A stretch of DNA of 64,000 nt from Mycobacterium sp. (GCA_016197405.1 JACPVR010000013.1:62001-126000); one strand, 5' to 3'. Shown: positions 32,708-42,063, numbered from the stretch's first letter. Notes: a model not told the origin generated them from the sequence alone. Translations and numbers: made by a program.

Positions 32708-33586
32708 ATGAAGATCTCGATGCCGAAGAACGCCGCCGCCAGAACCGAGCAGATCATCGATCAGCCCGCCCGGGTGCGAGCGATGCGGAAAGTCGTGGAA
32801 GCCGCCGCCGACGGCATATGGCCCGCGATCGAGGCGTTCCGGCCCTACGTCGACGGTTTGGAGAACCTGCCGCGCGACGGACGATTCTTCCTGGTCGGCA
32901 ACCACACCCAGACCGGGATGGGCGAGGCGTGGCTGACCTGCCTGGCCGTGCGGCGCGAGATCGGCGCCAGGGTCCGGCCGTTGACCGAACGCGGTATGGG
33001 GACCCTCCCCGGGCCGGCCGGCGACGTGTTGGCCGCGTGCGGCGGGGTGGTCGGCACGCGGGAGAACGCCACCAAACTGATGCAGAACAACGAGACGGTA
33101 CTCGTCTTTCCCGGGGGTGGCCGCGAGATCGGAAAGTTCAAAGGCGAGGAATACCAACTCAAGTGGCAGGGACGCAGCGGTTTCGCGACGGTGGCGATCG
33201 CCAACGACTACCCCATCGTCCCGTTCGGCTATGTCGGTGGTGACGACATCTACCACAGCGTCTGGGAGCGCAACAGCATGATGGGCAGGCTCGCCGAGAA
33301 ACTGGCCCATGCTGTCACCGGAAAGTCCGACATGGCAATGTCTTTGACACGTGGCATCGGGCCGACGCTGATCCCCAGCCCGCAGCGCAACTATCTGCGT
33401 TTCGGCAAGCCGATCGACACCACACAGCCTGCGGGCGTATCCGATGCCGAATGGATCGAGACCGTCAAGAAGACCACCCAGACGGCGTTGGAAGAAATGC
33501 TCCAGGATCTACAAGACATCCGGGCCGCAGATCCCTTCCGCAATCTCAACCCCCTGGCCTGGCGCGACGCCGTGCAGCCGTCGTAG
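32708..33586 (+). CDS. PlsC-like acyltransferase
   Basis: 292-residue protein of the glycerophosphate acyltransferase family without clear membrane helices. Block I is NHTQTGMGE (Asn65-His66); the Asp expected five residues after His is Met71, with Glu73 close by. The phosphate-binding block reads FPGGGREIGKF in place of FPEGTR. Probably transfers a fatty acyl group in lipid synthesis, but the altered block I makes the acceptor or mechanism uncertain. Divergent from its probable repressor. Confidence 0.78.
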   Translation: MKISMPKNAAARTEQIIDQPARVRAMRKVVEAAADGIWPAIEAFRPYVDGLENLPRDGRFFLVGNHTQTGMGEAWLTCLAVRREIGARVRPLTERGMGTLPGPAGDVLAACGGVVGTRENATKLMQNNETVLVFPGGGREIGKFKGEEYQLKWQGRSGFATVAIANDYPIVPFGYVGGDDIYHSVWERNSMMGRLAEKLAHAVTGKSDMAMSLTRGIGPTLIPSPQRNYLRFGKPIDTTQPAGVSDAEWIETVKKTTQTALEEMLQDLQDIRAADPFRNLNPLAWRDAVQPS

Positions 33587-33611
33587 TCGCGGCGTACCGG
33601 AAATCAAACTC

Positions 33612-34997
33612 GTGCGTCGACTGCTCTGCGCGCTGGGTGTGACGGCCGCGGTTTCGGGCTGCTCCTATCCCACCGACGTCACAATCACCTCGCCGCCGCC
33701 GGTCCTCTCCCCGCCGATGGGGTGGAACTCGTGGAACTCCGGAATCGAGGTCGACGACCGATCGATCCGGGAGACCATCGACGCGATGGTGTCCTCCGGC
33801 ATGAGAGACGCCGGGTACACCTACGTCAATCTCGACGCCGGATGGGCTGCCCCCGAACGCAATTCCACCGGGGAACTCGTCGCCGACCCAGAGCGCTTTC
33901 CGCTGGGCCTCAAGCCGCTGGTCGACTACGCCCACGAACGCGGACTCAAGTTCGGCCTGTACTCCAGCCCGTTCAACCAGACCTGCGGACAGGGCACGGG
34001 CACCGCCGGCCTGGGCCACGAGACCTCGGATGCCGCCACCTTCGCGGCATGGGGAATCGACTTCCTCAAATACGACTGGTGCAGCGCGGATGCCGACCAC
34101 GACGAGCAGGTCGAGGTGTTCGGCGCGATGGGTTCGGCGCTGCGGAAGACCGGCAGGCACATCGTCTACAGCATCAATCCCAACAGCTCCGGCGACACCG
34201 CCGCGGGCAGGCGCTTCGACTGGTCCGGCATCGCCGACGTGGTGCGAACTTCTGGAGATCTGGTTCCATTGTGGCGCAGCGCATTACCGCAGAATCGTGG
34301 CGCGGATCCGTTCGCCGCCGGCATGTTCAGCGGCGTACCCGACCAGTTCGCAGATGCCGTCACCGCCGTCCCCCGACCCGCATATCGCGGCGACCCCGAC
34401 ATGTTGGTGGTGGGTGTGACATGGGGCGAGTTCTTTCTCAATCACCGAGAACAGCTGCGCCGCAACCTGCAGACACAATCGCTGACCGCCGATCAGCGCG
34501 CCCTGGTCGAGCCCCTGTTGAACATGTCGCAGCAGACCGCGCAGCGGCTGGCCGCCGCCCAACCCAGTTTGACCATCGATGAGCAGCGCAGCCACTTCTC
34601 GTTGTGGGCGTTACTGGGCGCCCCGCTGCTGGCGGGTAACGACCTGCGGACGATGTCGCCGACCACGTTGTCGATCCTGACCAACCGCGACGTCATCGCC
34701 GTCGATCAGGACGCGTTGATGGCCCAGGTCCGTCAGGTCAGCGGCGATGGCAGGATCTGGGCGAAACCGCTCGCCGATTCCTCGGTGGCCGTTGCGCTTT
34801 TCAACTCCTCGGACACACCGGCCGATATGGCGACCACGGCCGCCGAAGTCGGGTTACCGCCGTCGACTTGCTACACCTCGCACGACCTGTGGACGGGTCA
34901 TACCGCGAACACCACGGGCGGAATCGTCGCCGAATCCGTTGCTCCCCATGCTGTTCGACTACTCAGGATCCAGGAATCGAACGCATGCTCGGGCTGA
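33612..34997 (+). CDS. GH27-family alpha-galactosidase-like lipoprotein
   Basis: 461-residue secreted glycosidase. It has a short lipoprotein signal (VRRLLCALGVTAAVSGC, Cys17), then the GH27 start PPMGWNSWN, GYTYVNLDAGW, FGLYSS, the nucleophile Asp in FLKYDWC (about residue 154) and the acid/base Asp in VRTSGDL (about residue 216). Acts on alpha-galactosides outside the membrane. Start is the GTG at 33612; earlier in-frame codons lie inside the acyltransferase. The 3' end overlaps the DedA gene by 13 bp. Confidence 0.88.
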   Translation: MRRLLCALGVTAAVSGCSYPTDVTITSPPPVLSPPMGWNSWNSGIEVDDRSIRETIDAMVSSGMRDAGYTYVNLDAGWAAPERNSTGELVADPERFPLGLKPLVDYAHERGLKFGLYSSPFNQTCGQGTGTAGLGHETSDAATFAAWGIDFLKYDWCSADADHDEQVEVFGAMGSALRKTGRHIVYSINPNSSGDTAAGRRFDWSGIADVVRTSGDLVPLWRSALPQNRGADPFAAGMFSGVPDQFADAVTAVPRPAYRGDPDMLVVGVTWGEFFLNHREQLRRNLQTQSLTADQRALVEPLLNMSQQTAQRLAAAQPSLTIDEQRSHFSLWALLGAPLLAGNDLRTMSPTTLSILTNRDVIAVDQDALMAQVRQVSGDGRIWAKPLADSSVAVALFNSSDTPADMATTAAEVGLPPSTCYTSHDLWTGHTANTTGGIVAESVAPHAVRLLRIQESNACSG

Positions 34998-35596
34998 ACC
35001 ACGCACTGCTGGTGGGACCGCTGCTTCTCCTCGTGCCGGCGCTGGCTGTGATCGGCTCCTCGATACCACCCCTCGGCATCGTCATTGCCGCCGAGCCGAT
35101 CCTGGTTGCCGCGACGCTGACCGCCCGCCACGGCCTGCCCATCCAGGAGCTGCTCGCGATGACGGTGGCCGCAGCCGTCATCGGCGACGTGGCGAGCTAC
35201 TGGCTGGGCCGCAAATTCGGACCGCGGTTACTCAACACCAGGACCGGGCGCCGCTCCCGCAAGCACATCTACCGGGCGCACCACAAACTGCAACACCGAG
35301 GAGCGTTGGGCGCCATGGTCGTCCAGCGGTGGGCGCCTCCGGCTCGCGGCTTCGTACCTGCCATGCTCGGCACCGCACGGCAACCCTTCGGCCGGTTCGT
35401 CGGATACTCGCTGTTCGCCTCCGCGCTATGGGCTCTGGTCTTCGTCCTCGGCGTCCACTTCGGTGGACTGCCGCTGGTCCTGATCATCCCGACGGTGGCC
35501 ACCACCGCGCTGGTGTTACAGGTGATACGGCGCCTCGGCGCCCGGCTTCGCGACCGGCGGGACAACAGGGGGCCGTCAACTCCCGAACTTGCCTGA
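34985..35596 (+). CDS. DedA-family membrane protein
   Basis: 203-residue protein with about five hydrophobic segments. DedA (SNARE-associated) traits: VIGDVASYWLGRKFG, RWAPPARGFVPAMLGTARQPFGRFVGYS and the Ala/Trp-rich SALWALVFVLG. The family supports membrane homeostasis and lipid flipping. Coupled to the GH27 gene by a 13-bp overlap and overlapping the LuxR-type gene by 21 bp on the other strand. Confidence 0.84.
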   Translation: MLGLNHALLVGPLLLLVPALAVIGSSIPPLGIVIAAEPILVAATLTARHGLPIQELLAMTVAAAVIGDVASYWLGRKFGPRLLNTRTGRRSRKHIYRAHHKLQHRGALGAMVVQRWAPPARGFVPAMLGTARQPFGRFVGYSLFASALWALVFVLGVHFGGLPLVLIIPTVATTALVLQVIRRLGARLRDRRDNRGPSTPELA

Positions 35597-38242
35597 TCGC
35601 ATGATGGCCGCCAACTCGGTCCGCGACGAGGCCCCCACCCGCTGGCAGGCGTGCAGTATGTGGCCTTCGACGGTGCGCACCGACATCACCAGCCGGTCGG
35701 CAATATCCTTGTTGGACAAGCCTGCGGCAACCAGCTCGGCCACCTCACGCTGCTTGGGAGTGAGCGGCGTCGGTGAGACCGGGATGCGCGTCGCGGGTGT
35801 GGACAGTCCCCCGCATTCCTGCGCCAGCCGGTGGGCGATGGACGCGGCGTACTGTCCGCGGCTGCTCAGCTGCGCGCCGGTCAAGGTCACCGCGGCCTGC
35901 GCGGCGGCATCGGCGGCGGTGCACCGGTCCCCCAGCGCCTGATAGGCATCCACGGCCGCGAGCAGGCGCTCACCATCACCGCGCAGCAGCGATTCCGCAT
36001 GCGCGGCAACGGTATCGGCCAACGGCAGGTTCAGCAGGTCGGCCAGCTCACGGGCCCGCACCGCCACGTCGCCGAGGTGCTCACCGGCACCCCACTGGGC
36101 CGCAGCCTGCAGACAGGCCAGTTCATGCGTCGGCTGGTCCCGCTCACGGGCCACCGCGGCCTCGGCCAGCACCGTGCCGATCGCCTCGGTCAGTGCGCCG
36201 GCCGAGGCCTGCGCCCAACCTGTTGCCACCGCCAGCGCCGTCTGCATGAAATAGAAGTCCGGACTGACCACATCGCGTGCCGCGCCGAGCATTTCGGCGG
36301 CCTGATCCGATTCGCCGAGCTTGGCATGCGCCTCGACCAGGGCGAAGTAGCACGCCGGGCGCACCGTGGCGGCCCCGTGATGTTCGGCGGCGGCCATCGC
36401 CTCGTGCAACAACCGCACGGCTTCGCGCAGTTCACCGCGCATCAGCGCCGCGTGACCCTGCAGGAACACCAGATGCGCATAGGAGCGCCCGGGCACATCG
36501 GCGGCCAGCTCCGCCAGCATCGCGGTGGCCCGCTGACATTCGTCAATCCGGCCGTTGAGCCGGCAGGCCCGCAGATAGACGCCACCGAACCAGAACCGCA
36601 GGTGCGCGGTCTCGAAGGAATTGGTGGCGCGCGCGATGGCGGCATCGACGACCGCGGTGACCTCGGCGACTCGGCCCAGAGCTCCGGAAGCCATCACCAG
36701 AGCCAGCGCCGCCATCATCGAGTTGATATCGGTGAGCTGACCGGATTCCTCGAATTTGACTGCCGCCTCTGCCTTTTCCAGCGCGTCACGGCAGCGGCCG
36801 AAGACTGCGTCGACACAGGCCTGCAGTGCCAGCCGGCCGGCCCGGTCGGCCTCGGACTCCTCCTCGGCGGCCAGTGCGGCCAGGATCGGTACCGCGTCGG
36901 CGGGCCGCCCCCGCATCCAGATGTTGTTGGCGGCCCGCATCAGCGCCCAGGACCTGCGGTCGGTGTCGTCGGCCGGAGTGACCGAGCTCAGGAACTGCTC
37001 GGCGTCCTCGCCGCGGCCCATGAGCACCATGCAGTAGGCCTGCAGCCGGGCCGCCGAAACGGCGTCACCGTCGGCTGCCGCTTCGGCGAACCGTTCGGCC
37101 ATGTCGATATCCAACAGGCGCATGGCGTGCCGGGCCGCATCGAGGAACAGCGCCGGATCAGCAGGCAGGTCGGAGTCCAGTGCGAGCTGTGCGCGCACCA
37201 CCGTGCCCTGCGGATCACCGTCGGCGGTGCCGCGCCGGTGCGTCCCCAGCAGCTGCGAGAGCCGCCCACGCACTTTGGACAGGTACATCTCACCGGCGGC
37301 CGAACGGCGCAGCTCGCCGAAGATCGGGTGCGCCAGCCGGGCCAGCAGCCGTCCGCCGACCCGCTCGACGCGCACCAGGTTGAGCTCCTCGGCGGTCTCC
37401 AGATCCGCGCGCGAGACCAGGTCCACCAGGACGTCGACATCCAAGGGCTCGCACAACGACAGTGCGTCGAGCACCATGGCCTGCGCCGGCGGCAGTCGGT
37501 CGAGCCGGTTGCCCACCAGATCGCTCATGTTCTGCGACACCGCGACATCGCCGTCCCAGATCCACACCCCGGCAACTCTGCGCAACCGGCCCGCCGCCAC
37601 CTGATCCTTGACGATCTGCTGTACGAAGAGCGCGTTGCCACCGGTGAGCCGCCAGATCCGCTTGGCACTGCGCGCATCGACCTGGCCCGCGAGAGTGGCT
37701 TCCACGACATCGCGGGTTGCCTTCTCCGACAACGGTTCCAGGTCCAACCGGGCCAGCAGACCGTCCCGCCACAACGCCTTGACAGCATCGGGTTCGGCGC
37801 TGCCGGTGCGCACCGTGACCACCAGGCGCGCCTCCCGGGTCTGGGCCAGCTGATGTACCACATGCGCGGAGAAGCCGTCCAGCAGATGCGCGTCGTCGAC
37901 ACCGATCAGCACCCGCCCGCCACCGCGCTGCTGGGCGAGCAGCGCGTTGATGACACGGCGGACACTGGGACCGGGTTCGGCGGCCGCGGCCGTCCCGGCC
38001 GGACCGAGCGCCACCGAGAAGGCCCCCAGCGGGATGGGGCGCGCCGAGGCCGTCCCGACGACCCAATTGGTGCGGGAGCCACCCGCGGTGGCCTGGTCCA
38101 GCAGTTCGCGCGCGAGCCTGGTCTTGCCGACACCGGCGGGACCGGCGATCACCACCCCCGCGTAGTTGCCCACCCCGGAGAGCGCACGCCGAAGCGTCGC
38201 CAGTTCACTATCCCGCCCCGTCAGCGTATCTACGCTGGTCAC
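35576..38242 (-). CDS. LuxR-type regulator with AAA ATPase domain (LAL-like)
   Basis: 888 residues when started at GTG 38242: Walker A AGPAGVGKTRLA near residue 35, Walker B VLIGVDDAHLLD, a long TPR-like helical middle and a C-terminal LuxR HTH (LTPKQREVAELVAAGLSNKDIADRL, SVRTVEGHI). Such STAND-type regulators switch with nucleotide and ligand binding. An in-frame GTG at 38275 also exists, but a TATAGT -10 box ends 6 bases before 38242, which points to a leaderless start there. No cyclase domain is present. The target is unknown. Confidence 0.88.
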   Translation of the reverse strand: MTSVDTLTGRDSELATLRRALSGVGNYAGVVIAGPAGVGKTRLARELLDQATAGGSRTNWVVGTASARPIPLGAFSVALGPAGTAAAAEPGPSVRRVINALLAQQRGGGRVLIGVDDAHLLDGFSAHVVHQLAQTREARLVVTVRTGSAEPDAVKALWRDGLLARLDLEPLSEKATRDVVEATLAGQVDARSAKRIWRLTGGNALFVQQIVKDQVAAGRLRRVAGVWIWDGDVAVSQNMSDLVGNRLDRLPPAQAMVLDALSLCEPLDVDVLVDLVSRADLETAEELNLVRVERVGGRLLARLAHPIFGELRRSAAGEMYLSKVRGRLSQLLGTHRRGTADGDPQGTVVRAQLALDSDLPADPALFLDAARHAMRLLDIDMAERFAEAAADGDAVSAARLQAYCMVLMGRGEDAEQFLSSVTPADDTDRRSWALMRAANNIWMRGRPADAVPILAALAAEEESEADRAGRLALQACVDAVFGRCRDALEKAEAAVKFEESGQLTDINSMMAALALVMASGALGRVAEVTAVVDAAIARATNSFETAHLRFWFGGVYLRACRLNGRIDECQRATAMLAELAADVPGRSYAHLVFLQGHAALMRGELREAVRLLHEAMAAAEHHGAATVRPACYFALVEAHAKLGESDQAAEMLGAARDVVSPDFYFMQTALAVATGWAQASAGALTEAIGTVLAEAAVARERDQPTHELACLQAAAQWGAGEHLGDVAVRARELADLLNLPLADTVAAHAESLLRGDGERLLAAVDAYQALGDRCTAADAAAQAAVTLTGAQLSSRGQYAASIAHRLAQECGGLSTPATRIPVSPTPLTPKQREVAELVAAGLSNKDIADRLVMSVRTVEGHILHACQRVGASSRTELAAIMRSGKFGS

Positions 38243-38248
38243 CGGGCG

Positions 38249-38254
38249 ACTATA
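38249..38254 (-). promoter_or_regulatory. -10 box for leaderless LuxR-type message
   Basis: TATAGT on the minus strand with exactly six bases (CGCCCG) before the GTG at 38242, the spacing expected when transcription starts on the first base of the start codon. Leaderless messages are common in mycobacteria. No convincing -35 box was seen. Confidence 0.5.
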
Positions 38255-38289
38255 GCGCGGAAGTCGGCCCGGCACCGGCAGTTACGGAG

Positions 38290-39522
38290 CTAGCCGCCCA
38301 GTGCTTGATCGAGGTCGGCGATGAGGTCTTCGGTGCTCTCCAGACCGATCGATATCCGCACCACGCCGTCGCCCAGCCCGATGGCCGCCCGGCCTTCCGG
38401 TCCCATGGCGCGGTGTGTGGTGGTGGCGGGATGCGTTATGAGGGTCTTGGAGTCGCCGAGGTTGTTGGAGATGTCGATGAGGGCCAACCGGTCGAGCACC
38501 TCGAAGGCCCGCTGTTTGCCGCCGCCGTCGGGGGCGTCGAGCTCGAAGGTCACCACGGTGCCGCCGCCCGACATCTGCCGCTTGGCCAGATCGTGCTGCG
38601 GATGCGACGGCAGATAGGGGTAGCGGGCCCAGCGCACCGCGGGATGATTCTCCAGGAACTCCGCCACCCGCAGCGCCGAGTCGGTGCTGTAGTTGACCCG
38701 CACGGCGAGCGTCTCCAGCCCCTTGAGCAGCGTCCATGCGTTGAACGCACTGATCGCCGGGCCGGTGTGGCGCATCAGCGTCTGCACCGGGCCGTCGATG
38801 TACTCCTTGTCACCCAGGATCGCCCCGCCCAGCACCCGGCCCTGACCGTCGATGTGTTTGGTACCCGAGTAGACCACCACGTCAGCGCCCAACGGCATGC
38901 CCTGCTGGAGCAACGGTGTGGCGAAAACGTTGTCCAGCACCACCTTTGCGCCTGCGGCATGGGCGAGTTCGCTGACCGCGGCGATATCCACCAGTGACTG
39001 CATCGGATTGGACGGCGTCTCGAAGAAGACCGCCTGGGTGGGCACCGAGAGTGCCTGCTCCCACTGGTCGAGGTCTTCGCCGTCGACGAATACCGTCTCC
39101 ACACCCCAGCGCGGCAGGATCTCGTTGCAGACCACGAAGCAGGATCCGAACAGGCTGCGCGCGGCCACCAGCCGGTCACCGGCCTTCAGCAGCGCACCCA
39201 GCGCGGTGAAGACCGCGGCCATACCGGTCGCGGTGGCGAACGCTGCCGGCGCGCCCTCGATGAGCCGCAACCGTTCCTCGAACATCGAGATGGTCGGGTT
39301 GCCGTAGCGCGAGTACACGTAGCGGTCGATCTCGCCGGTGAACGCCTGCTCGGCGGCACCGGCCGATTCGTAGACGTAGCCAGAGGTCAGATACAGCGCC
39401 TCGGCGGTCTCTTCGAAACCGGAACGCAGCAGACCGCCGCGCACGCCGATGGTCGCCTGGCTGACACCGTCGGGTAGCGGTTTCGGGATGCGGACCGACG
39501 GGACCTGACCGTCGGCGCTCAC
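38290..39522 (-). CDS. metZ: O-succinylhomoserine sulfhydrylase MetZ
   Basis: 410-residue PLP enzyme of the Cys/Met metabolism family. PLP lysine in VVYSGTKHIDGQGR; also YSRYGNPT, ATATGMAAV, ETPSNPM and TLITHPATTTHRAM. It makes homocysteine from an activated homoserine and sulfide. GTG start overlapping the rhodanese stop by 4 bp, so purT, the small membrane protein, the rhodanese and metZ read as one operon; the rhodanese may supply or handle the sulfur. Confidence 0.95.
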   Translation of the reverse strand: MSADGQVPSVRIPKPLPDGVSQATIGVRGGLLRSGFEETAEALYLTSGYVYESAGAAEQAFTGEIDRYVYSRYGNPTISMFEERLRLIEGAPAAFATATGMAAVFTALGALLKAGDRLVAARSLFGSCFVVCNEILPRWGVETVFVDGEDLDQWEQALSVPTQAVFFETPSNPMQSLVDIAAVSELAHAAGAKVVLDNVFATPLLQQGMPLGADVVVYSGTKHIDGQGRVLGGAILGDKEYIDGPVQTLMRHTGPAISAFNAWTLLKGLETLAVRVNYSTDSALRVAEFLENHPAVRWARYPYLPSHPQHDLAKRQMSGGGTVVTFELDAPDGGGKQRAFEVLDRLALIDISNNLGDSKTLITHPATTTHRAMGPEGRAAIGLGDGVVRISIGLESTEDLIADLDQALGG

Positions 39523-39932
39523 GACTGGATCCAGGGCAAGCCGAGCGCACGCCATCCGGTGCTGCCGCGGTGCCCGTTGTCGTCGAGATTTCCCTCGAAA
39601 CCGTCGAGGACGTTGTAGGACGGCGCGATACCCGCGGCCGTCGCTGCCTCCGCCGATCCGATGGAGCGGTTGCCGGACCGGCACAGGAATATCACCGGCC
39701 GCTCGCCGGGTGTCACACCTGCCGCCACCAACTCGTCGACGAAACGGTCGTTGTGGGTGCCGTCGGTGTGGTTCCACTCGACGTACACGACGTCACGGCC
39801 CAGGCCGGACAGGTCAGGAACGCCGACGAACTTCCATTCGGCGGCGGTGCGGACGTCGACGAGCACCGCGTTCGGGTCCTCGTTGAGCAGTTTCCACGCC
39901 TGTTCCGGGGTGATATCTCCTGCGTAGCTCAC
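39519..39932 (-). CDS. Rhodanese-domain protein
   Basis: 137-residue single-domain sulfurtransferase: VLVDVRTAAEW, active-site loop FLCRSGNRS with the persulfide Cys, and a C-terminal GWRALGLPW. GTG start at 39932, chosen over a longer frame reaching into the neighbouring gene. Coupled to metZ by GTGA overlap, as in other mycobacteria, suggesting a sulfur-handling role for homocysteine synthesis. Confidence 0.9.
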   Translation of the reverse strand: MSYAGDITPEQAWKLLNEDPNAVLVDVRTAAEWKFVGVPDLSGLGRDVVYVEWNHTDGTHNDRFVDELVAAGVTPGERPVIFLCRSGNRSIGSAEAATAAGIAPSYNVLDGFEGNLDDNGHRGSTGWRALGLPWIQS

Positions 39933-39981
39933 GCTCAAGAGTTTTCCACACCGCAACAGGTGCACCGCAATCCCGCACCCG

Positions 39982-40458
39982 TCAGCTGGGCCCGGCGGTG
40001 CACACCTTCCAGGCGCCGTCCTCCCGGACGAATGTCGTCGCGATGTCGATCTTGGCGTCTTTGGAGTCGGCGAAGTAGTAGGCCACGGTGGCGGTGGCCC
40101 GGTCACCGTCGACCGACACCGCGGTCACGTTGTCGACGTACCTGGCGCCCTTGGCCGCTGTCGAATCGCGTTGCCCACCAAGAACGGTTGCCTCGGTTCC
40201 GGCCTGCTGCGCACAGGTGTTGGCACGAAATGCGCCGTAGTCGAGCCGCTGCAGGGCATCGTTTTGCGCCAGCGCCGCGCGCACCACCGCCTCGCGTTCG
40301 TTGTCCTCGCCGCGGTTGGACAGCGTCACCGCGCCGATTCCGATCACCACGAGCAGAATGATCGCCAGGGCGCCCAGGAACGGCAGTGGGGAGGCGCCGT
40401 CGTCGGCGTCATCGGCGCCGTCCCCGATTTTGCGGCCGGGGCTCACCGGCGCCACCAC
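39982..40458 (-). CDS. Single-pass membrane protein with extracytoplasmic domain
   Basis: 158 residues: acidic cytoplasmic tail (1-26, with DDADD), one membrane helix (about 28-48, FLGALAIILLVVIGIGAVTL) and an outer domain of about 110 residues ending TTFVREDGAWKVCTAGP, a pattern seen in DUF4878/lumazine-binding-like NTF2 folds. Two Cys (in NTCAQQ and KVCTAG) could pair. It starts inside the end of purT (16-bp overlap) and belongs to the purT-metZ operon. Function unknown. Confidence 0.75.
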   Translation of the reverse strand: MVAPVSPGRKIGDGADDADDGASPLPFLGALAIILLVVIGIGAVTLSNRGEDNEREAVVRAALAQNDALQRLDYGAFRANTCAQQAGTEATVLGGQRDSTAAKGARYVDNVTAVSVDGDRATATVAYYFADSKDAKIDIATTFVREDGAWKVCTAGPS

Positions 40459-41633
40459 TGTCGCAGCGCCCGGGATACCTGCGAGACCCGCTCGCGGGCA
40501 GCGGTGACATCGGGTGCCGATGCCAGTGCCAGCGCGACGCGGCGTCGCGCCGGGCCCAGGGCGGGACCGGGGAAGATCCGCACATCGCTTTCGGGCACGC
40601 CCAGCGCCGCCGTCAGTGCCGCCACCGAACCACCACCTTCCGGATCACCGGTCTCGTCGACCACGTAGAGGACCTCGGCGGCCGCGGGCGAGACCATGAT
40701 GCCGTCCACCGGGAGCCCCAGCGCGGCCCGGGCATAGAGGTCGAATATCGACAGCCGCTGCGAGCGCAACGTCACCAGTCCCACATCGTGCGGGCAGGCC
40801 GTGACATCGGAGAAGTACACCTCGTCGCCGCGGACCAGCAGTTCGACACCGAACATGCCGCGTCCACCGAGCGCGTTGACGATGCGTGCGGCAATCGAGC
40901 GCGCCGCATCGACGGCGATCTGGCTCATCTGCTGCGGCTGCCAGGTCTGCAGCACCGGCTCACCGGTGGCGTCGACCTGCCGGTGCCCGATCGGCTCGCA
41001 GAAATGCAGCGTGCCGTCACCGGAACGCACCGTGAGCATGGTGATCTCGTGGTCGATCTCGATGACGGTCTCCACCAGCACGCGGTTGTGCGCGGCCCAG
41101 CCGCCCGCCGCCACCGCACGTTGCCAGGCCGGCTCGACGTCCTCGGGTCGCAACAGCACCGACTGCCACTCCCCCGGCAACGCCACCAGCGGTTTGACGA
41201 CCAGCGGATAACCCACGTGCTCGGTCAGCGCGGCCAGCTCCTGCGCCGACCCGGCGAACCAGAACGGCGCGGTCGGCAGCCCCAGCTCGTCGGCGGCGAG
41301 CTTGCGCAGCCCCTCCCGGTCCAGCGTCAACCGCGCACTCTTGGCGCCCGGCACCACCTCGGTGCGGCCGTCGGCGGCGGCGCCGGCCAGCGCGTCGGCC
41401 GCGACGGTGTCGGTGGCCGTGACGACGTAGTCCGGTGCGATCCGTTCGATCAGCGCGGTCAACGCGACCGGGTCGGTCAGTTCGGTGACGGCGGATTCGT
41501 CGGCGATCCGCTGGCCGGGAGTTCCGGCATGCCTGTCGACGGCGATCACCTCGGCGCCCAGCTGCTGGAAGCTGCCCACGAGTTCACGGCCCAGATCCCC
41601 CGCGCCCAGCAGCATGACGCGCGGCCGGGTCAT
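40443..41633 (-). CDS. purT: Formate-dependent GAR transformylase PurT
   Basis: 396-residue ATP-grasp enzyme that makes formyl-GAR from GAR, formate and ATP in purine synthesis, an alternative to folate-dependent PurN. N-terminal VMLLGAGDLGRELVGSFQQLG, ATP-grasp LVVKPLVALPGEWQSVL, and metal-site region GRGMFGVELLVRGDEVYFSDV. Start is the ATG at 41633, overlapping the upstream zinc-finger gene by 4 bp. Confidence 0.95.
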   Translation of the reverse strand: MTRPRVMLLGAGDLGRELVGSFQQLGAEVIAVDRHAGTPGQRIADESAVTELTDPVALTALIERIAPDYVVTATDTVAADALAGAAADGRTEVVPGAKSARLTLDREGLRKLAADELGLPTAPFWFAGSAQELAALTEHVGYPLVVKPLVALPGEWQSVLLRPEDVEPAWQRAVAAGGWAAHNRVLVETVIEIDHEITMLTVRSGDGTLHFCEPIGHRQVDATGEPVLQTWQPQQMSQIAVDAARSIAARIVNALGGRGMFGVELLVRGDEVYFSDVTACPHDVGLVTLRSQRLSIFDLYARAALGLPVDGIMVSPAAAEVLYVVDETGDPEGGGSVAALTAALGVPESDVRIFPGPALGPARRRVALALASAPDVTAARERVSQVSRALRQWWRR

Positions 41634-41944
41634 CCCAGCAGCTCCAAGTCGACATAACACCAGCGCCAGGACTCCCCGGGTTCCACCGAGCGCATCACCG
41701 GGTGACCTGTCGCGTGGTGATGCGCCGTCGCATGCCGGCCGGGGCTGGAATCACAGCAACCGACGTGTCCGCAGTCCAGACACATCCGCAGATGCGCCCA
41801 GGTGTCCTTACCGTCGGCGGAGCATTCCTGGCACACTTCGGCCTGCGGCGTGGGCTCGGCGACATCGGCCACCGCGCTCAGGTGTTCGCAGCCGCGCACC
41901 GGCTCGGGAGCCGGCTCGGATCGCCGACGCGCTCGCCTCACCAT
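41630..41944 (-). CDS. UBP-type zinc-finger protein
   Basis: 104-residue protein made almost entirely of a UBP/ZnF domain: GCEHLSAV, VCQECSADGKDTWAHLRMCLDCGHVGCCDSSPGRHATAHH and a final WRWCYVDLELL. Conserved Cys and His could bind up to three zinc ions. In eukaryotes the fold binds the ubiquitin C-terminus; bacterial copies have no settled role. Immediately upstream of purT with ATGA overlap. Confidence 0.85.
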   Translation of the reverse strand: MVRRARRRSEPAPEPVRGCEHLSAVADVAEPTPQAEVCQECSADGKDTWAHLRMCLDCGHVGCCDSSPGRHATAHHHATGHPVMRSVEPGESWRWCYVDLELLG

Positions 41945-42063
41945 GCGCGCGCGCCCGCCTGATCCTGCATGCTGCGAAGGAACCCGAACTCTCCTCTGGT
42001 GCGCATGTTGAACCGCATTCGGCCAAGGATAGGTGTACCGACTACCGCGGAGGTCCCAACACC

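Noticed and set aside
35831..38293. 820-codon open frame on the plus strand
   Set aside because: It is antisense to the LuxR-type regulator, whose Walker and HTH motifs are clear; the translated frame is a high-GC shadow with no domain.
38290..39777. Longer metZ start at 39777
   Set aside because: It would run through the rhodanese gene; the GTG at 39522 overlapping the rhodanese stop gives the normal protein.
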